DNA of 58,494 nt from Sphaerisporangium melleum (GTDB lineage: Bacteria; Actinomycetota; Actinomycetes; Streptosporangiales; Streptosporangiaceae), in assembly GCF_014646695.1 (NCBI RefSeq), contig NZ_BMNT01000046.1, forward strand, positions 1 to 58,494, read 5' to 3'. Shown in pieces: positions 5,822-15,040 of the stretch (position 1 is its first letter; each line of letters starts with the position of its first letter). Position numbers and translations under genes: made by a program. Under the pieces are notes generated by a model. The model was given only the letters and a program-made list of their open reading frames with translations, ran no database searches and was not told the DNA's origin.

Positions 5822-8698
5822 TCAGTTCCAGAGGGAGGCGTTGCCGAAGTTGGGGGGTTCGGTTTCGCTTGGTGCTCCGACCGCGTCGGTGGTGGTGATG
5901 GTGATGGTGGCGTCGGGCAGGCCCGCGGACTTCGCGGTGATGGTGGTGGTGCCGGCGTAGTAGGAGTGGAACTCGATCGCCATCTTGCCGTTGAACGCCG
6001 AGACGTTCGGGGTGAAGGTGTACGACTTGCCGCCAGGGAGGATGCCCGGGCCGCTGGTGACGGTGAGCGTGACGTTGCGGGTGTCGTTGACCCAGGCGCC
6101 CGAGGAGTTCCGCATCGTCACCACGAGCTGGGTGTCCGTGGTGCCGTCGTTGGTGATGGTGGTCGAGGAGTTCTTGCCGGCCTCCAGGGTCATCCGGGTC
6201 GCCGCTCCGCTCGTGGCCTGTTCGCGGGCCACCTGGGTGGGGTCGGCGATGTTGGTGATGCCCGACCACCTCGATTTGTTGGCCCGGTACCAGTACCACT
6301 GGTCCTTCGGCAGCCGGTAGAAGTCGATCATGCCCATCCGGGCGTAGGTGGCGCCGAAGATCGTGCCGTGGTCGAAGCCCGCCCAGATGGCGAGGCCCGC
6401 GCTTCCGGTGGTGAGCTTGTACTTGGTGCCGTCGGCCGGGTCCTTGACGTCGCCGTACGTCGGGTTGTACGTACCGGGCCGGTCGGAGGTGTAGCTCCCG
6501 TACTCCGAGACGACGTTCGGCATCCAGGTGTTGGTGATCTTCCCGCCGTCGCCGTTGTAGCCGGCGACGTCACAGACCGAGAGCTGGTCGAGCGAGCTGC
6601 GCTGCACGCCGCCCATCGCCGCCTTGCGCGTCGGGTCGAGCTGGTGGGAGTAGTCGCGCATCTTGCTCACCAGCGCCTTGGCGTTGGCCAGAGTGGAGGA
6701 GGAGGTGAAGAACACCTCGTTGCCCATGGACCAGGTGATGATCGAGGGGTGGTTGCGGTTGACCCGGATCATGTCGCGGAGGCCGTCCATGGCGCTCTGC
6801 TCGAAGGCCGCCTGGTTGGCCGCCTTCTGCGGGTAGCCGTCCGCCTGGTAGTCGTTGACGGTGCCGGTCGGCGTGGGTTCCTTGCCGGCGGTCGCGGTCG
6901 CCCAGAAGGTGGCCTCCGACCAGAACATGACGCCGAGCTTGTCGGTGGCGTCCGCGAAGGACGGGTCGTGCGGGTAGTGCGACCCGCGGATGAAGTTCAT
7001 GCCGGCTTCGCGGATCTGGCGGACGTCGCGGTCGAAGCCGGAGTTGGGGACGGCGTTGGCCCAGCCGCCGTGGTCCTGGTGTACGTCGGCGCCGACGAGC
7101 AGCGTCTTGACGCCGTTGAGGTAGAAGCCGCCCACCTTCCACTGTGCGCTGCGGAAGCCGAACGTGGTGTCGTAGCCGTCCACGACCGTGCCGTCGTTGA
7201 CGACGCCGTCCGGAGTGCGGTCGATCACCAGTGAGGTGGTCACGGTGTAGAGCGCGGGGTTGTTCGGCGCCCACAGGTCGAGGCCCTGCAGCATGGCGGA
7301 GGTGTTGGTGAGGGAGCCGCTCAGCGCGTCGAGCGTGGTCGTGGCCGCGGCGCCGAGCGTACGCACGGGCGAGTTGAAGGTCGCCAGCACGGTGTTCGCC
7401 CCCTGCCTGCGCACCTCCTGGCGTGCGTAGACGTCGACCGCGGCGGAGCCGTCGTTGCGGACCTCGGTCTGCGCTCGCACGTTGGAACGGCGGGCGGAGA
7501 TGTTCGCACGCAGGTCGGTCTCGCTCGGGTACTGCGACAGGTCGATGTTCCGGTAGTACGCGGCGTTGCTCGTGTCCCACGTCGGGTTGGTGAGCGCGGG
7601 GGTGGTGACGAAGGTGCCGTACCAGGTGACGTGCACGTTGTCGGTGACGTTCAGGGAGACGTCGCGGTAGAGGCCGCCGCTGAACTGGTGGTCGCCGGTC
7701 CGGGGGGCGAGGTCCGGCTGCCAGCGGTTGTCCACGCGGATGGATATCTCGTTGTCACCGGTGCGGAGGGAGGTGGTGATGTCGAAGGCGAATCCGGTGA
7801 AGCCGCCCCGGTGCGTGCCGATCTTGGTGCCGTTGACCCACACATCGGTGACCGAGAACGCGCCCTCGGACTCGAGTTCGACGCGCTTGCCGTTCCAGGA
7901 CGAGGGAACGGTGAAGTGCTTGCGGTACCAGCCCGCACCCGTGTAGAAGTTCTGGCCCCCGGCCGAGCCGCCCACGTCGTAGGGGGCGACGAAATCGTGG
8001 GGCAGCGCCACGGGGACCCACCGCGAGTCGTCGAAGTCGGGGTTCTGGGCCCCGGCCACATCCGAGCGGATGAACTTCCATCCTCGGTTGAAGTTGACCT
8101 TCTGCCGTGCGTTCCCGCCGGGCGACGGGCTGGTCGACGGTGTCGGGGTGGGTGACACGGACGGCGTGGGGGTGGGGGTCACGGTCGGCGTCGGGCTGGG
8201 GCCTCCGGCGGTGCTCCACTTCTGGTTGGGCTGGCCGCTACAGGTCCACAGGATGACCGCGGTCCCGTTGGCCGTGCCGTTGGCGTTCACGTCCAGGCAC
8301 AGGCCCGACTGCACGCCGGTGACCGACCCGTCGGCGTTCTGCCGCCACTTCTGGTTGTTCTGCCCGTTGCACGACCAGATGATGACCTTCGTGCCGGGCG
8401 AGGTTCCTGCGGCGTTGGCGTCCACGCACCGCGTGCCGTTGAACGTACGCAGTTCACCGGCCGAGGTGAACTCGAACGCCTGGCCGGCCTGCCCGTTGCA
8501 GTCCCAGATCTGCAGGGCGGTGCCCGTCGCGTCGGTGTTTCCCGCCACATTCAGGCACCGGCCCGAGGCGGCGCTGACCAACGCCGACGCCGCCGCCGAC
8601 GCCGGCGCCGCCCATGTCAGCGCCGCCGACACCATCATCAGCGCGGCGGCGATCGCGGCGAGCAAGGTTCTCCTGCGCGACGGTAAGGGGGAATGCAA
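5822..8698 (-). CDS. Secreted GH2 glycoside hydrolase with N-terminal ricin-type lectin domain
   Basis: Domains in order: signal peptide (1-~36, ending ASAAA); ricin-B beta-trefoil (~37-165) with three QxW-type repeats (GQAFEF, NNQKWR, PNQKWS) and CLNV/CVDA/CLDV motifs; Pro-Thr-Ser linker (~168-195); GH2 sugar-binding domain (~200-350, with GAGWYRKHFTVP), immunoglobulin-like domain and TIM barrel. The catalytic pair is visible: acid/base E661 in SMGNE and nucleophile E732 in VVSEYG. The architecture fits an extracellular beta-galactosidase-like enzyme on plant polysaccharides; glucuronidase or mannosidase activity cannot be excluded. The start is TTG at 8698 with AGGAGG six nt upstream, a strong site, and the signal peptide follows at once. 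A LacI-type operator lies ~70 nt upstream. Confidence 0.9.
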   Translation of the reverse strand: MHSPLPSRRRTLLAAIAAALMMVSAALTWAAPASAAASALVSAASGRCLNVAGNTDATGTALQIWDCNGQAGQAFEFTSAGELRTFNGTRCVDANAAGTSPGTKVIIWSCNGQNNQKWRQNADGSVTGVQSGLCLDVNANGTANGTAVILWTCSGQPNQKWSTAGGPSPTPTVTPTPTPSVSPTPTPSTSPSPGGNARQKVNFNRGWKFIRSDVAGAQNPDFDDSRWVPVALPHDFVAPYDVGGSAGGQNFYTGAGWYRKHFTVPSSWNGKRVELESEGAFSVTDVWVNGTKIGTHRGGFTGFAFDITTSLRTGDNEISIRVDNRWQPDLAPRTGDHQFSGGLYRDVSLNVTDNVHVTWYGTFVTTPALTNPTWDTSNAAYYRNIDLSQYPSETDLRANISARRSNVRAQTEVRNDGSAAVDVYARQEVRRQGANTVLATFNSPVRTLGAAATTTLDALSGSLTNTSAMLQGLDLWAPNNPALYTVTTSLVIDRTPDGVVNDGTVVDGYDTTFGFRSAQWKVGGFYLNGVKTLLVGADVHQDHGGWANAVPNSGFDRDVRQIREAGMNFIRGSHYPHDPSFADATDKLGVMFWSEATFWATATAGKEPTPTGTVNDYQADGYPQKAANQAAFEQSAMDGLRDMIRVNRNHPSIITWSMGNEVFFTSSSTLANAKALVSKMRDYSHQLDPTRKAAMGGVQRSSLDQLSVCDVAGYNGDGGKITNTWMPNVVSEYGSYTSDRPGTYNPTYGDVKDPADGTKYKLTTGSAGLAIWAGFDHGTIFGATYARMGMIDFYRLPKDQWYWYRANKSRWSGITNIADPTQVAREQATSGAATRMTLEAGKNSSTTITNDGTTDTQLVVTMRNSSGAWVNDTRNVTLTVTSGPGILPGGKSYTFTPNVSAFNGKMAIEFHSYYAGTTTITAKSAGLPDATITITTTDAVGAPSETEPPNFGNASLWN

Positions 8699-8766
8699 CG
8701 CGATCCTCCTGGGGGTGGGAGCTTGACCGCGGCGGCGGCCAAGCGGCGGCGTGCCTCGAGACTCAT

Positions 8767-8778
8767 GTGAGCGCTAAC
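8767..8778. promoter_or_regulatory. LacI-family-type operator upstream of GH2
   Basis: GTGAGCGCTAAC, with the AGCGCT core typical of LacI-family operators. It sits 69-80 nt upstream of the GH2 TTG start and resembles the sites at 34919, 35011 and 46109. Confidence 0.6.
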
Positions 8779-8829
8779 GTCCGAGGTCCAGAGGTGGCTC
8801 CCGCTCCGATTGGCTCGGCCCGGCTACCA

Positions 8830-8863
8830 GAAAATTTTTCGATATCGAGGCGGAATTTTCCTG
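8830..8863. promoter_or_regulatory. AT-rich palindromic elements upstream of GH2
   Basis: GAAAATTTTTC (8830-8840) and GGAATTTTCC (8852-8861) lie close together. The second matches the GAAA-N-TTTC core in 8 of 9 positions. They are striking in this GC-rich background. Confidence 0.4.
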
Positions 8864-9250
8864 ATAGGGAAGCTATGCAGCTCAGCCATCTCCGTCAATA
8901 CATCCGATCAGTGCAGGGAGGGGAATCGCGCCATCGCCGCATCATGAGTACGGGACTCGGGTGCCGAATCTCCAGGTCATGACATGTCTCACGCCATCAG
9001 TGATGCAGTGAGGGAAGGCAGAGACCTCCGATGAGTACATGGAAGTTTCAGGTAATGGTCCGCTTGATTTCCTGAAAAAAGCGCACGCTCGACTGAAGGC
9101 CTACCTGTCCATCGCCCCCATCGCCACTCCGCTGCGATCATCATCGACCGGGCACGCGCATGACCGGCCGTCTCTGGCCGGATGACTCTCCGTAGCCCCT
9201 GATCGCGGCGACAATGGACGTGACGGCCGGGTGGAAAGGTAGCGACGCAG

Positions 9251-10132
9251 GTGGATTTCCGCGATGACGTAGATCTGGACGCATCACAGGTGGAGGACCG
9301 GGGCGGCGGCGGCTTCCCCGGTGGCCCGATCGCGATCGGCGGCGGGGTCATCGGGCTGGTGGCGCTGGTCGTGGCGCTGTTCACGGGGGTCGATCCGAGC
9401 CGGCTGCTCGGCTCCGGCGACGTCGCGCCGTCCGAACGCCGAGCGCCGGCGTCCGATCTGAGCACCGAGTGCAAGAAGGGCGCCGACGCCGACCAGTCGG
9501 AGAAGTGCCGGGTGGTCGGCGTGGTCAACAGTGTCCAAAGGTACTGGCGATCCGCCTTCACCGAGCGCGGCAAGGAGCCGTACCAGAACGCCAGGACGGT
9601 GCTGTTCACCGGAGGCGTGAACACGGGATGCGGCCAGGCGAGCTCGGCGGTCGGGCCCTTCTACTGCCCGGCCGACCGCCGGGTGTACCTCGATCTCGGC
9701 TTCTTCACCGATCTGGAGCGGCGGTTCGGCGCCAAGGGCGGGCCGTTCGCCCAGGCGTACGTCATCGCCCACGAGTACGGCCACCACGTGCAGAACCTGA
9801 TCGGCACCACCCGGCGGGTGGGCGGCGACCGGCAGGGGGCGGGCAGCGCCTCGGTCCGCCTGGAGCTGCAGGCCGACTGCTACGCCGGGGTGTGGGCGAA
9901 GAACGCCGTGGACACCGGCTTCTACGAGAAGCCCTTCACCAAGGCCGACATCCAGGAGGCGCTGGACGCCGCCGCGGCGGTCGGCGACGACCGGATCCAG
10001 GAGCGCTCGCAGGGCCGGGTGGACCCGGAGGGATGGACGCACGGCAGCGCCGAGCAGCGGGTCCGGTGGTTCACCACCGGCTACACGACCGGCGCCCCCG
10101 CACGCTGCGACACTTTCGCGGGCGACATCTGA
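9251..10132 (+). CDS. YpfJ-type neutral zinc metallopeptidase, membrane-anchored
   Basis: The protein starts MDFRDDVDLDASQVEDR, the usual beginning of the YpfJ/KPN_02809 family. One transmembrane helix follows (IAIGGGVIGLVALVVALFTG, residues ~27-46). The zinc-site motif HEYGH is at residues 174-178 within AYVIAHEYGHHVQ, and the downstream ELQADCYAGVW supplies the third ligand region. The C-terminal part (DRIQERSQGRVDPEGWTHGS, RVRWFTTGY) is also family-typical, and the 293-residue length is normal. The protease domain is predicted to face outside; its substrates are unknown. The start is GTG 9251, with only a modest purine-rich stretch upstream, but it matches the family N terminus. It is transcribed divergently from GH2 and convergently with the CE3-like esterase. 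Confidence 0.88.
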   Translation: MDFRDDVDLDASQVEDRGGGGFPGGPIAIGGGVIGLVALVVALFTGVDPSRLLGSGDVAPSERRAPASDLSTECKKGADADQSEKCRVVGVVNSVQRYWRSAFTERGKEPYQNARTVLFTGGVNTGCGQASSAVGPFYCPADRRVYLDLGFFTDLERRFGAKGGPFAQAYVIAHEYGHHVQNLIGTTRRVGGDRQGAGSASVRLELQADCYAGVWAKNAVDTGFYEKPFTKADIQEALDAAAAVGDDRIQERSQGRVDPEGWTHGSAEQRVRWFTTGYTTGAPARCDTFAGDI

Positions 10133-10290
10133 CCGGGCCACCGGAGATCAGCGGGCCCTGCCCCTCGCCCCGTAGGATCTCGCCCGCCTATGGCCGTCGC
10201 ACGCGGCCACGGCGGAGGTCGCCGACCGTGTCAGGCGGCGTGAAGTGCTCGATCGGGATCGACCGGCCCCTCAGATGGGACCGCCGTGCA

Positions 10291-10308
10291 CCCCGCCGTC
10301 AGGCGGGG
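10291..10308. terminator. Small hairpin between convergent genes
   Basis: CCCCGCC (10291-10297) pairs with GGCGGGG (10302-10308) around GTCA, between the convergent metallopeptidase and esterase genes. A second GC-rich hairpin follows near 10325. Probably a bidirectional terminator. Confidence 0.45.
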
Positions 10309-10347
10309 CACACGGCGCGGAGGACTCGCCGGCTGGAGGCCGGTGGG

Positions 10348-11442
10348 TCAGGGGGTGGCGCAGGTGATGGCGGCGGGGGTGGCGGCGGTGCCGTTGGCGA
10401 GGTAGCCGAACGTCGTGGTGCCGCCCGCCGCCAGGGTGCCGTTGTAGGAGGCGTTCGTGACGCTGACGGCGCCGCTGGTGCCGGTGTTGACCCCGTTCCA
10501 GATGTTGGTGATGCTCTGCCCGGAGGGCAGCGTCATGCGGACCGTCCACCCGTTGAGGGCGGCCGTGCCGTTGTTGCGCACGGTCACCTCGGCCTGGAAC
10601 CCGCCGCCCCAGCTGTTCACCGTCTGGTACGTCGCGGCGCACCCGCCGCCCGGGTTCGGCGTGGGAGTGGGCGTCGGGGTCGGGGTGGGCGTCGGCGTGG
10701 GAGTGGGGGTCGGCGTCGGGGTGGGAGTGGGCGTGGGGGTGGGAGTGCCGCCGTCGATGCTGCCGGGCACCGTGCGCAGCGCGTTGTACCAGGCGGTGGC
10801 CATCTTGCCGTAGCCGGTCGCGTTGGGGTGGATGCCGTCGGCGAGGTCGGAGGTGGTCACCGCGCTGAACATGTCGACCAGGTGCACGTGGCGGCCGGCG
10901 TTGGCCCGGGTCTGCACGATGCCGGGGATGGCCGAGTTGTACGACCGGACGGCCGCCTCGGTGCCGTTCCGCGGGATGATCGTCGCCACGAACAGCTCGG
11001 CGTTCGGCGCGGTGCTGGTGATGCGGTCGATGAGGTTGGCCAGCCGGGTGGGGGCGCCACTGGCGTTGTACATGTCGTTGGTGCCGATGTGCAGCAGGAT
11101 CGTCCGCGGGGTGTAGCGCTGCAGCCAGGTCACGATGTTGTTGTTGATCTGGTCGATGGTCCAGCCGGAGTGACCTTCGTGGTCGTGGTCGCCCAGGGAC
11201 GACGGCCCGTTGAACATCGAGCCGACGAAGTCGACCTTGTACCCGCCGGCCACCAGCTTCTGCCACAGATCGATGCGGTATCCGCCGGGGACGTTGAAGC
11301 CGTCGGTGATCGAGTCGCCCAGCGGCATCACCCGCACCCCGCCGTTGGACTCCGCGCCCGCCGTCCCGCCGGTGAACACGGCCGCCACGACCAACGCCGC
11401 GCCGGCCATCAGACCGGCCAGCCGCCGTGTCATCCTCGCCAT
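10348..11442 (-). CDS. Secreted SGNH/CE3-like esterase with C-terminal CBM2
   Basis: Signal peptide at residues 1-30. The SGNH hydrolase domain (~35-230) has block I GDSITDG with nucleophile S44, the GTND block with N122, and the D202/H205 dyad in ADGIHPNATGYGK. The segments VRVMPLGDSIT, HEGHSGWTID and LLHIGTND resemble carbohydrate esterase family 3, typically acetylxylan esterases. A Pro-Thr linker (~235-265) joins a CBM2 module (CAATYQTVNSWGGGFQAEV, GWTVRMTLPSGQ, IWNG). It probably deacetylates xylan while bound to cellulose; general lipase or esterase activity is the alternative. ATG 11442 has AGAAGGGA about seven nt upstream. The neighbours are other secreted CAZymes, and a GAAA-N-TTTC site lies 253 nt upstream. 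Confidence 0.88.
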   Translation of the reverse strand: MARMTRRLAGLMAGAALVVAAVFTGGTAGAESNGGVRVMPLGDSITDGFNVPGGYRIDLWQKLVAGGYKVDFVGSMFNGPSSLGDHDHEGHSGWTIDQINNNIVTWLQRYTPRTILLHIGTNDMYNASGAPTRLANLIDRITSTAPNAELFVATIIPRNGTEAAVRSYNSAIPGIVQTRANAGRHVHLVDMFSAVTTSDLADGIHPNATGYGKMATAWYNALRTVPGSIDGGTPTPTPTPTPTPTPTPTPTPTPTPTPTPTPNPGGGCAATYQTVNSWGGGFQAEVTVRNNGTAALNGWTVRMTLPSGQSITNIWNGVNTGTSGAVSVTNASYNGTLAAGGTTTFGYLANGTAATPAAITCATP

Positions 11443-11839
11443 GGAGGTTCCCTTCTCCCGCGCCGTCGCCGTGGGCGGACGAAGACGTCACATGAATGGC
11501 TTGAGAGCGCGCGATGGCGAACACCGTCGGAGGGGCTCCGTGGGTGGGCGTCGGTAGCGGCTTCGGGCAGGAGCCAATCCCAGGGCGAGCGGCTCGTCAA
11601 CGGCCCGCGACCGGGACGGCGGGCGCCGCGTCCGCGCTGGTCCGCTCACCTGCCCGGGTTTCCTCCGCGAGCCGAAGGTTTCGGGGATCGACTTGAAATT
11701 TTCAGCCCGGCGGCGGTCGATGGGGAGGTCTTGGACGTGTGCTGACGGATTCCGGCGGCCGGCATCGCCCGCCGCTGGTCCGGCCGGTGACACGGTGCGT
11801 ATACGCCGACCGGCGGACCGCCACAGAGGGGACGAGGCG
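11443..11839. other. Divergent intergenic region, esterase / glucose dehydrogenase
   Basis: This 397-nt gap should carry both promoters. Its one clear element is the palindrome at 11694-11704. No gene is supported. Confidence 0.5.
11695..11703. promoter_or_regulatory. GAAA-N-TTTC palindrome
   Basis: GAAATTTTC, extended to TGAAATTTTCA at 11694-11704. It lies 137 nt before the glucose dehydrogenase ATG and 253 nt before the esterase ATG on the other strand, so it could serve either gene. Confidence 0.45.
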
Positions 11840-12901
11840 ATGCAGGCACTGACCGTCATCCCGCACGCCGCCGGCTCGCTCGCGGTGCGCGAGATCTCCG
11901 CTCCCGAGCCGGGCGCGGGTGAGCTGCTCGTCGAGGGACTCGCCGTCGGGGTGTGCGGCACCGACAAGGAGATCGTCGCGGGCCGGTACGGGTGGGCGCC
12001 GCCGGGGCGGGAGCGGCTGGTCATCGGGCACGAGTCGCTGGGCCGGGTCGCGCACGCGCCCCCGGACTCCGGCTTCGCCGCGGATGATCTCGTGGTGGGC
12101 GTCGTGCGCCGGCCCGACCCGGTGCCGTGCGGCGCGTGCGCGCACGGGGAGTTCGACATGTGCCGCAACGGCCGCTACACCGAGCGCGGCATCAAGGAGC
12201 TCGACGGCTACGCGAGCCGGCACTGGAAGGTGGAGACCTCCTACGCGGTCCGGCTCGACCCCGCGCTGGCCGAGGTCGGCGTGCTGCTGGAGCCCACCAG
12301 CGTGGTGGCGAAGGCGTGGCAGCAGGTGGAGAAGGTCGGTTCACGGGCCTGGTTCGAGCCGCGGACGGTGCTGGTCACCGGGGCGGGGCCGATCGGCCTG
12401 CTGGCCGCGCTGCTGGGCGTGCGGCGTGGCCTTGAGGTCCACGTCCTGGACCGGGTGACCGAGGGCCGCAAACCGCGGCTCGTCGCCGGGCTCGGCGCCA
12501 CCTACCACTCCTCCGGGCTCGCGGCCGCCGTCGAGAAGGTCCGGCCGGACGTGGTGATCGAGGCGACCGGGGCCGCGCAGGTCGTCTTCGACGCGATCGC
12601 CGCCACCGCGTCGTACGGCGTCGTCTGCCTGACCGGCGTCTCCCCGGCCGGCCGGGCCATCACCATCGAGGCGGGCACCCTGAACCGGGAGATCGTGCTG
12701 GAGAACGACGTGGTCATCGGGTCGGTCAACGCCGGCCTCGGGCACTACGCGGAGGCGGCCCGCGCGCTGGCGGGCGCCGATCTCGGCTGGCTGAACGGTC
12801 TCATCACCCGCCGCGTCCCGCTGTCGCGGTTCCACGAGGCGTTCACCCCCGAACCCGACGACGTGAAGGTCATCATCACCCTCGACGCGCCCGCGCGGTG
12901 A
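11840..12901 (+). CDS. Zinc-dependent glucose 1-dehydrogenase-like medium-chain dehydrogenase
   Basis: This 353-residue MDR enzyme has C39 (GVCGTDKEI) and H64-E65 (IGHES) as catalytic zinc ligands, and a Cys-rich structural lobe (PVPCGACAHGEFDMCRNGRY). VLLEPTSVVAKAW is typical of the glucose dehydrogenase branch, and the Rossmann motif is VLVTGAGPIGLLAALL. The C-terminal segment (LENDVVIGSVNAGLGHYAEA) also matches that branch. It would oxidise glucose or a related aldose with NAD(P)+ in the cytoplasm, feeding a gluconate or Entner-Doudoroff-like path. Start ATG 11840 follows a GAGGGGACGAGG purine stretch. The gene ends 12 nt from the convergent NTF2-like gene. Aldose specificity is not determinable from sequence alone. 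Confidence 0.83.
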   Translation: MQALTVIPHAAGSLAVREISAPEPGAGELLVEGLAVGVCGTDKEIVAGRYGWAPPGRERLVIGHESLGRVAHAPPDSGFAADDLVVGVVRRPDPVPCGACAHGEFDMCRNGRYTERGIKELDGYASRHWKVETSYAVRLDPALAEVGVLLEPTSVVAKAWQQVEKVGSRAWFEPRTVLVTGAGPIGLLAALLGVRRGLEVHVLDRVTEGRKPRLVAGLGATYHSSGLAAAVEKVRPDVVIEATGAAQVVFDAIAATASYGVVCLTGVSPAGRAITIEAGTLNREIVLENDVVIGSVNAGLGHYAEAARALAGADLGWLNGLITRRVPLSRFHEAFTPEPDDVKVIITLDAPAR

Positions 12902-12913
12902 AGGAGCGCAGGG

Positions 12914-13333
12914 TCAGGGGAGTTCGAGGCCGAGTTGGGCGTAGATCTCGAGCTGGTCGTAGTACTCCCGGTTGGTGATGATCTGCCCGTTCTCCACGTG
13001 CACGATGCCGGTGCCGCGGATCGCGATACGGCGGCCGGTCGGGTCCAGCAGGCGACCGCTGGACAGGAGGAACGGCCCGGTGTGGGTCCCGGTGGCCGTC
13101 CACTCGGTGGCCGCGGAGTCACCGTAGGACAGGATGTGCCAGTTGGTGATGCGAAGGTCGGCGAACGCGGCGATGAGGTGTTCGTAGTACCAGACGATCT
13201 GCTCATGACCCTCGGCGACGCCGGCCGGTGAGACCAGTACGGCGTCCGGGTGGTGGCAGGTGCGCACGGCGGCCATGTCGTGCGCGTTGAGCGACTGGAC
13301 CAGGCATTCTTTGACCTCTCGGGCGTCCTGCAC
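12914..13333 (-). CDS. SnoaL/NTF2-like domain protein
   Basis: A 139-residue single-domain protein of the SnoaL-like NTF2 fold. Features are an N-terminal helix pair (VKECLVQSLNAHDMAAVRTC), HPDAVLVSPAG, GHEQIVWYYEHLIAAFADLRI, then the alternating strands TEWTATGTHTGP, RRIAIRGTGIVHVENGQI and REYYDQLEIYAQLG. Members are polyketide cyclases, isomerases or ligand-binding proteins; nothing fixes its substrate. GTG 13333 is chosen because AGGAGG lies six nt upstream; the longer frame upstream has no family resemblance. It is convergent with the glucose dehydrogenase. Confidence 0.8.
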   Translation of the reverse strand: MQDAREVKECLVQSLNAHDMAAVRTCHHPDAVLVSPAGVAEGHEQIVWYYEHLIAAFADLRITNWHILSYGDSAATEWTATGTHTGPFLLSSGRLLDPTGRRIAIRGTGIVHVENGQIITNREYYDQLEIYAQLGLELP

Positions 13334-13457
13334 GAGAGACCTCCTCGCTGGTAGGCCGGTGACGTGTGGTCCGCGATGGCCCCTCGACGGTGCCCCGGCC
13401 GGCCTCTTGCGGAGCACTACCCCTCTGACATGCGACGATACCCCTTGTGCCGGACGC

Positions 13458-14204
13458 TCAGGCGTCGTCGCCGCCGCGCCAGAGGGCGAGGCGGCGGGGC
13501 CGGTGGCGGCGGTGCCTGCCGCCGGAGACGGCGGAACGCCGGGTGCGGGCCATCTGGTTCATGACCAGGGCGGACCCGAGGAGGAGGGTCACCACCCCGC
13601 TCGCCAGCGCCGCGCTCTGCGCACCCGGCCACTCGAACACCGGGTGGCCGCCGATGACCCCGGCCGCCGCGGCGTTGGAGCCGCCCGTCCCCTCGCCTCG
13701 CAGCACCAGGACGTCGGGTCCGGAGCCGGTCTTGTTCTCCATGACCTTGCGCGGCAGCCCGTAGCCGACCACTTTGCTCTCGTCGCGCACCTTGCGCTTC
13801 AGCCACACCTTGTCGACGTTGCCCTCGATGGTGTGGATCTTCCCGTCGTCCGCCACCTTCTCGACCACGCCGACGTGGTCGATCGCCCCGACCTTCTTGG
13901 AGCCCGACCAGTCGTAGAAGACGATCGCGCCCGGCTCGGGGGTCTCGGACCACGCGTTCTGAGCCTTGAACCAGTTGGCGTGGGACGGCGTCCAGGCGAA
14001 CGTGCCGACGTAGTCCCGGACTCCCGCCTTGTCGGCCGCCCAGGCGATGAACATGTCGCACCAGGGGGCGTTCTTGTACTGCGGGTCGCGGTCGATGTTC
14101 TCCGCGTACCAGTCGCCGAATTTGGTGTGCTGCCCTGCCTTCTCCCGGTATCCCAGCTCCGAGCGCATCGCTTCGAGCAGGCCGTCCGCGATCGGATCCG
14201 CCAC
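13458..14204 (-). CDS. CHAP-domain amidase/peptidase with C-terminal membrane segment
   Basis: Residues ~10-130 form a CHAP (NlpC/P60-like) domain. The catalytic Cys lies in NAPWCDMFIAWAA and the His in IDHVGVVEKV, with HTIEGNVDK after it. Such enzymes cleave peptidoglycan cross-links or amides. There is no clear N-terminal signal peptide. A hydrophobic helix near the C terminus (ALASGVVTLLLGSALVMN) is followed by a very basic tail, so the protein may be membrane-tethered or exported in a non-classical way. I start it at GTG 14204 because GGAGGGG lies eight nt upstream; ATG 14225, seven codons earlier, has a poor site but remains possible. It is followed by the NTF2-like gene 124 nt downstream. 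Confidence 0.78.
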   Translation of the reverse strand: MADPIADGLLEAMRSELGYREKAGQHTKFGDWYAENIDRDPQYKNAPWCDMFIAWAADKAGVRDYVGTFAWTPSHANWFKAQNAWSETPEPGAIVFYDWSGSKKVGAIDHVGVVEKVADDGKIHTIEGNVDKVWLKRKVRDESKVVGYGLPRKVMENKTGSGPDVLVLRGEGTGGSNAAAAGVIGGHPVFEWPGAQSAALASGVVTLLLGSALVMNQMARTRRSAVSGGRHRRHRPRRLALWRGGDDA

Positions 14205-14458
14205 CCCGGGGTCCCCTCCGTCCATCCGCCCATCGGGAGGCCACGCCGGTCCCGCTCAGGAACGTTCCGACCGTGCCGCCGACCGGCCGCGTCGTCGCGG
14301 CCTCTCCCACAGATCGCGGGCCCCGCTCACCGAATCTCCCCGGCAGGGCCCGCCCACGGCGACCGGCTCAGCGGCCGGTCACCCATATAGCACTGTAAAA
14401 GATGATTTACGAAACGACGCCGGAAACGACGAAAGGATCTCGCCGGCCCGCGGCCAGG

Positions 14459-14743
14459 TCACGCCCGCGTGCCGGGGCCGGAGACCCGCCCTCTCTGCAA
14501 GATGTCGAGCCGCGCGCGGTACTCCTCGGTGTCGATCTCACCCCTGGCGTAGCGCTCGGCCAGCAGCTCCTCGGCCGACGAGAACCCCTGCGGCGGCGCG
14601 GCCCGCTCGCCGCGCGGTGCGCCCGTGAAGGCGCGGACGAGCAGCACGATGCCGGCGATCAGCAGCCCCCAGAAGGCGATCATGCCGAGGGCCATCAGGG
14701 TGTACCCCCAGCCGCCCATCCCCCATCCGTCCCAGTCCATCAT
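14459..14743 (-). CDS. Small membrane protein with SHOCT domain
   Basis: About 94 residues. It opens with [13 protein letters not shown], then one transmembrane helix ([21 protein letters not shown]), and ends in a SHOCT motif ([26 protein letters not shown]). SHOCT is a short C-terminal oligomerisation motif in many small membrane proteins, often in copper- or stress-related neighbourhoods; its role is unknown. The start is uncertain: ATG 14743/14740, GTG 14752 and ATG 14779 are all in frame, and none has an ideal ribosome site. I prefer 14743 because the conserved DWDGWG begins there. Confidence 0.75.
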   Translation of the reverse strand: MMDWDGWGMGGWGYTLMALGMIAFWGLLIAGIVLLVRAFTGAPRGERAAPPQGFSSAEELLAERYARGEIDTEEYRARLDILQRGRVSGPGTRA

Positions 14744-15040
14744 CACGATCACCCCGGCCGATCTGGACGTGCTCTCCATCCCTCACGATCGGCCGCCGCC
14801 GAGGGGGCCGAGAGAGGCCAATGTCACACACAGCCCCGGTCATTGGTCACCAAAGCCCGTGGCGGCGTCCGGGGCGGGAGAAGCCCGGGAAGGCAGAGTC
14901 CATCGGGGCCGGGAGAGAGGACTTTCGGCGGCTCCGCCAAAGGCCGCGGCGGTGGTGGAGTGAGGACGACGGCGCTGCTCGGACGGGCGCGCCGGCCGGG
15001 ATCCGGCCGCGAAGGCAGGCCGGCGGCGCGGAGGTGGCCC

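Larger units (their letters stand above)
8699..9250. other. Divergent intergenic region, GH2 / metallopeptidase
   Basis: This 552-nt gap has promoters for two divergent genes. It holds a LacI-type half-palindrome at 8767-8778 and AT-rich symmetric motifs at 8830-8863. A further GAA-G-TTTC element lies near 9046. I see no gene. Confidence 0.55.

Noticed and set aside
5264-7234. Long plus-strand open frame opposite the GH2 gene, and similar very long antisense frames at 16096-18948, 18603-21332, 23809-29214, 35930-37651 and 53293-55941
   Set aside because: They mirror codon bias of clear genes on the other strand, are rich in Arg/Gly/Pro/Val, resemble no family and lack ribosome sites.
14230-14410. 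Possible c-di-AMP (ydaO) riboswitch upstream of the CHAP gene, and at the kdp and trkH leaders
   Set aside because: I could not find the conserved ydaO core motifs on the relevant strand.
14395-14410. GTAAA-N6-TTTAC inverted repeat upstream of the CHAP and SHOCT genes
   Set aside because: Short arms with a 6-nt gap, single occurrence; cannot be told from chance in an AT-richer promoter.
14917-14931. GGACTTTCGG element upstream of the universal stress gene as a DosR/DevR box
   Set aside because: It is only half-symmetric and occurs once; too weak without a genome-wide comparison.
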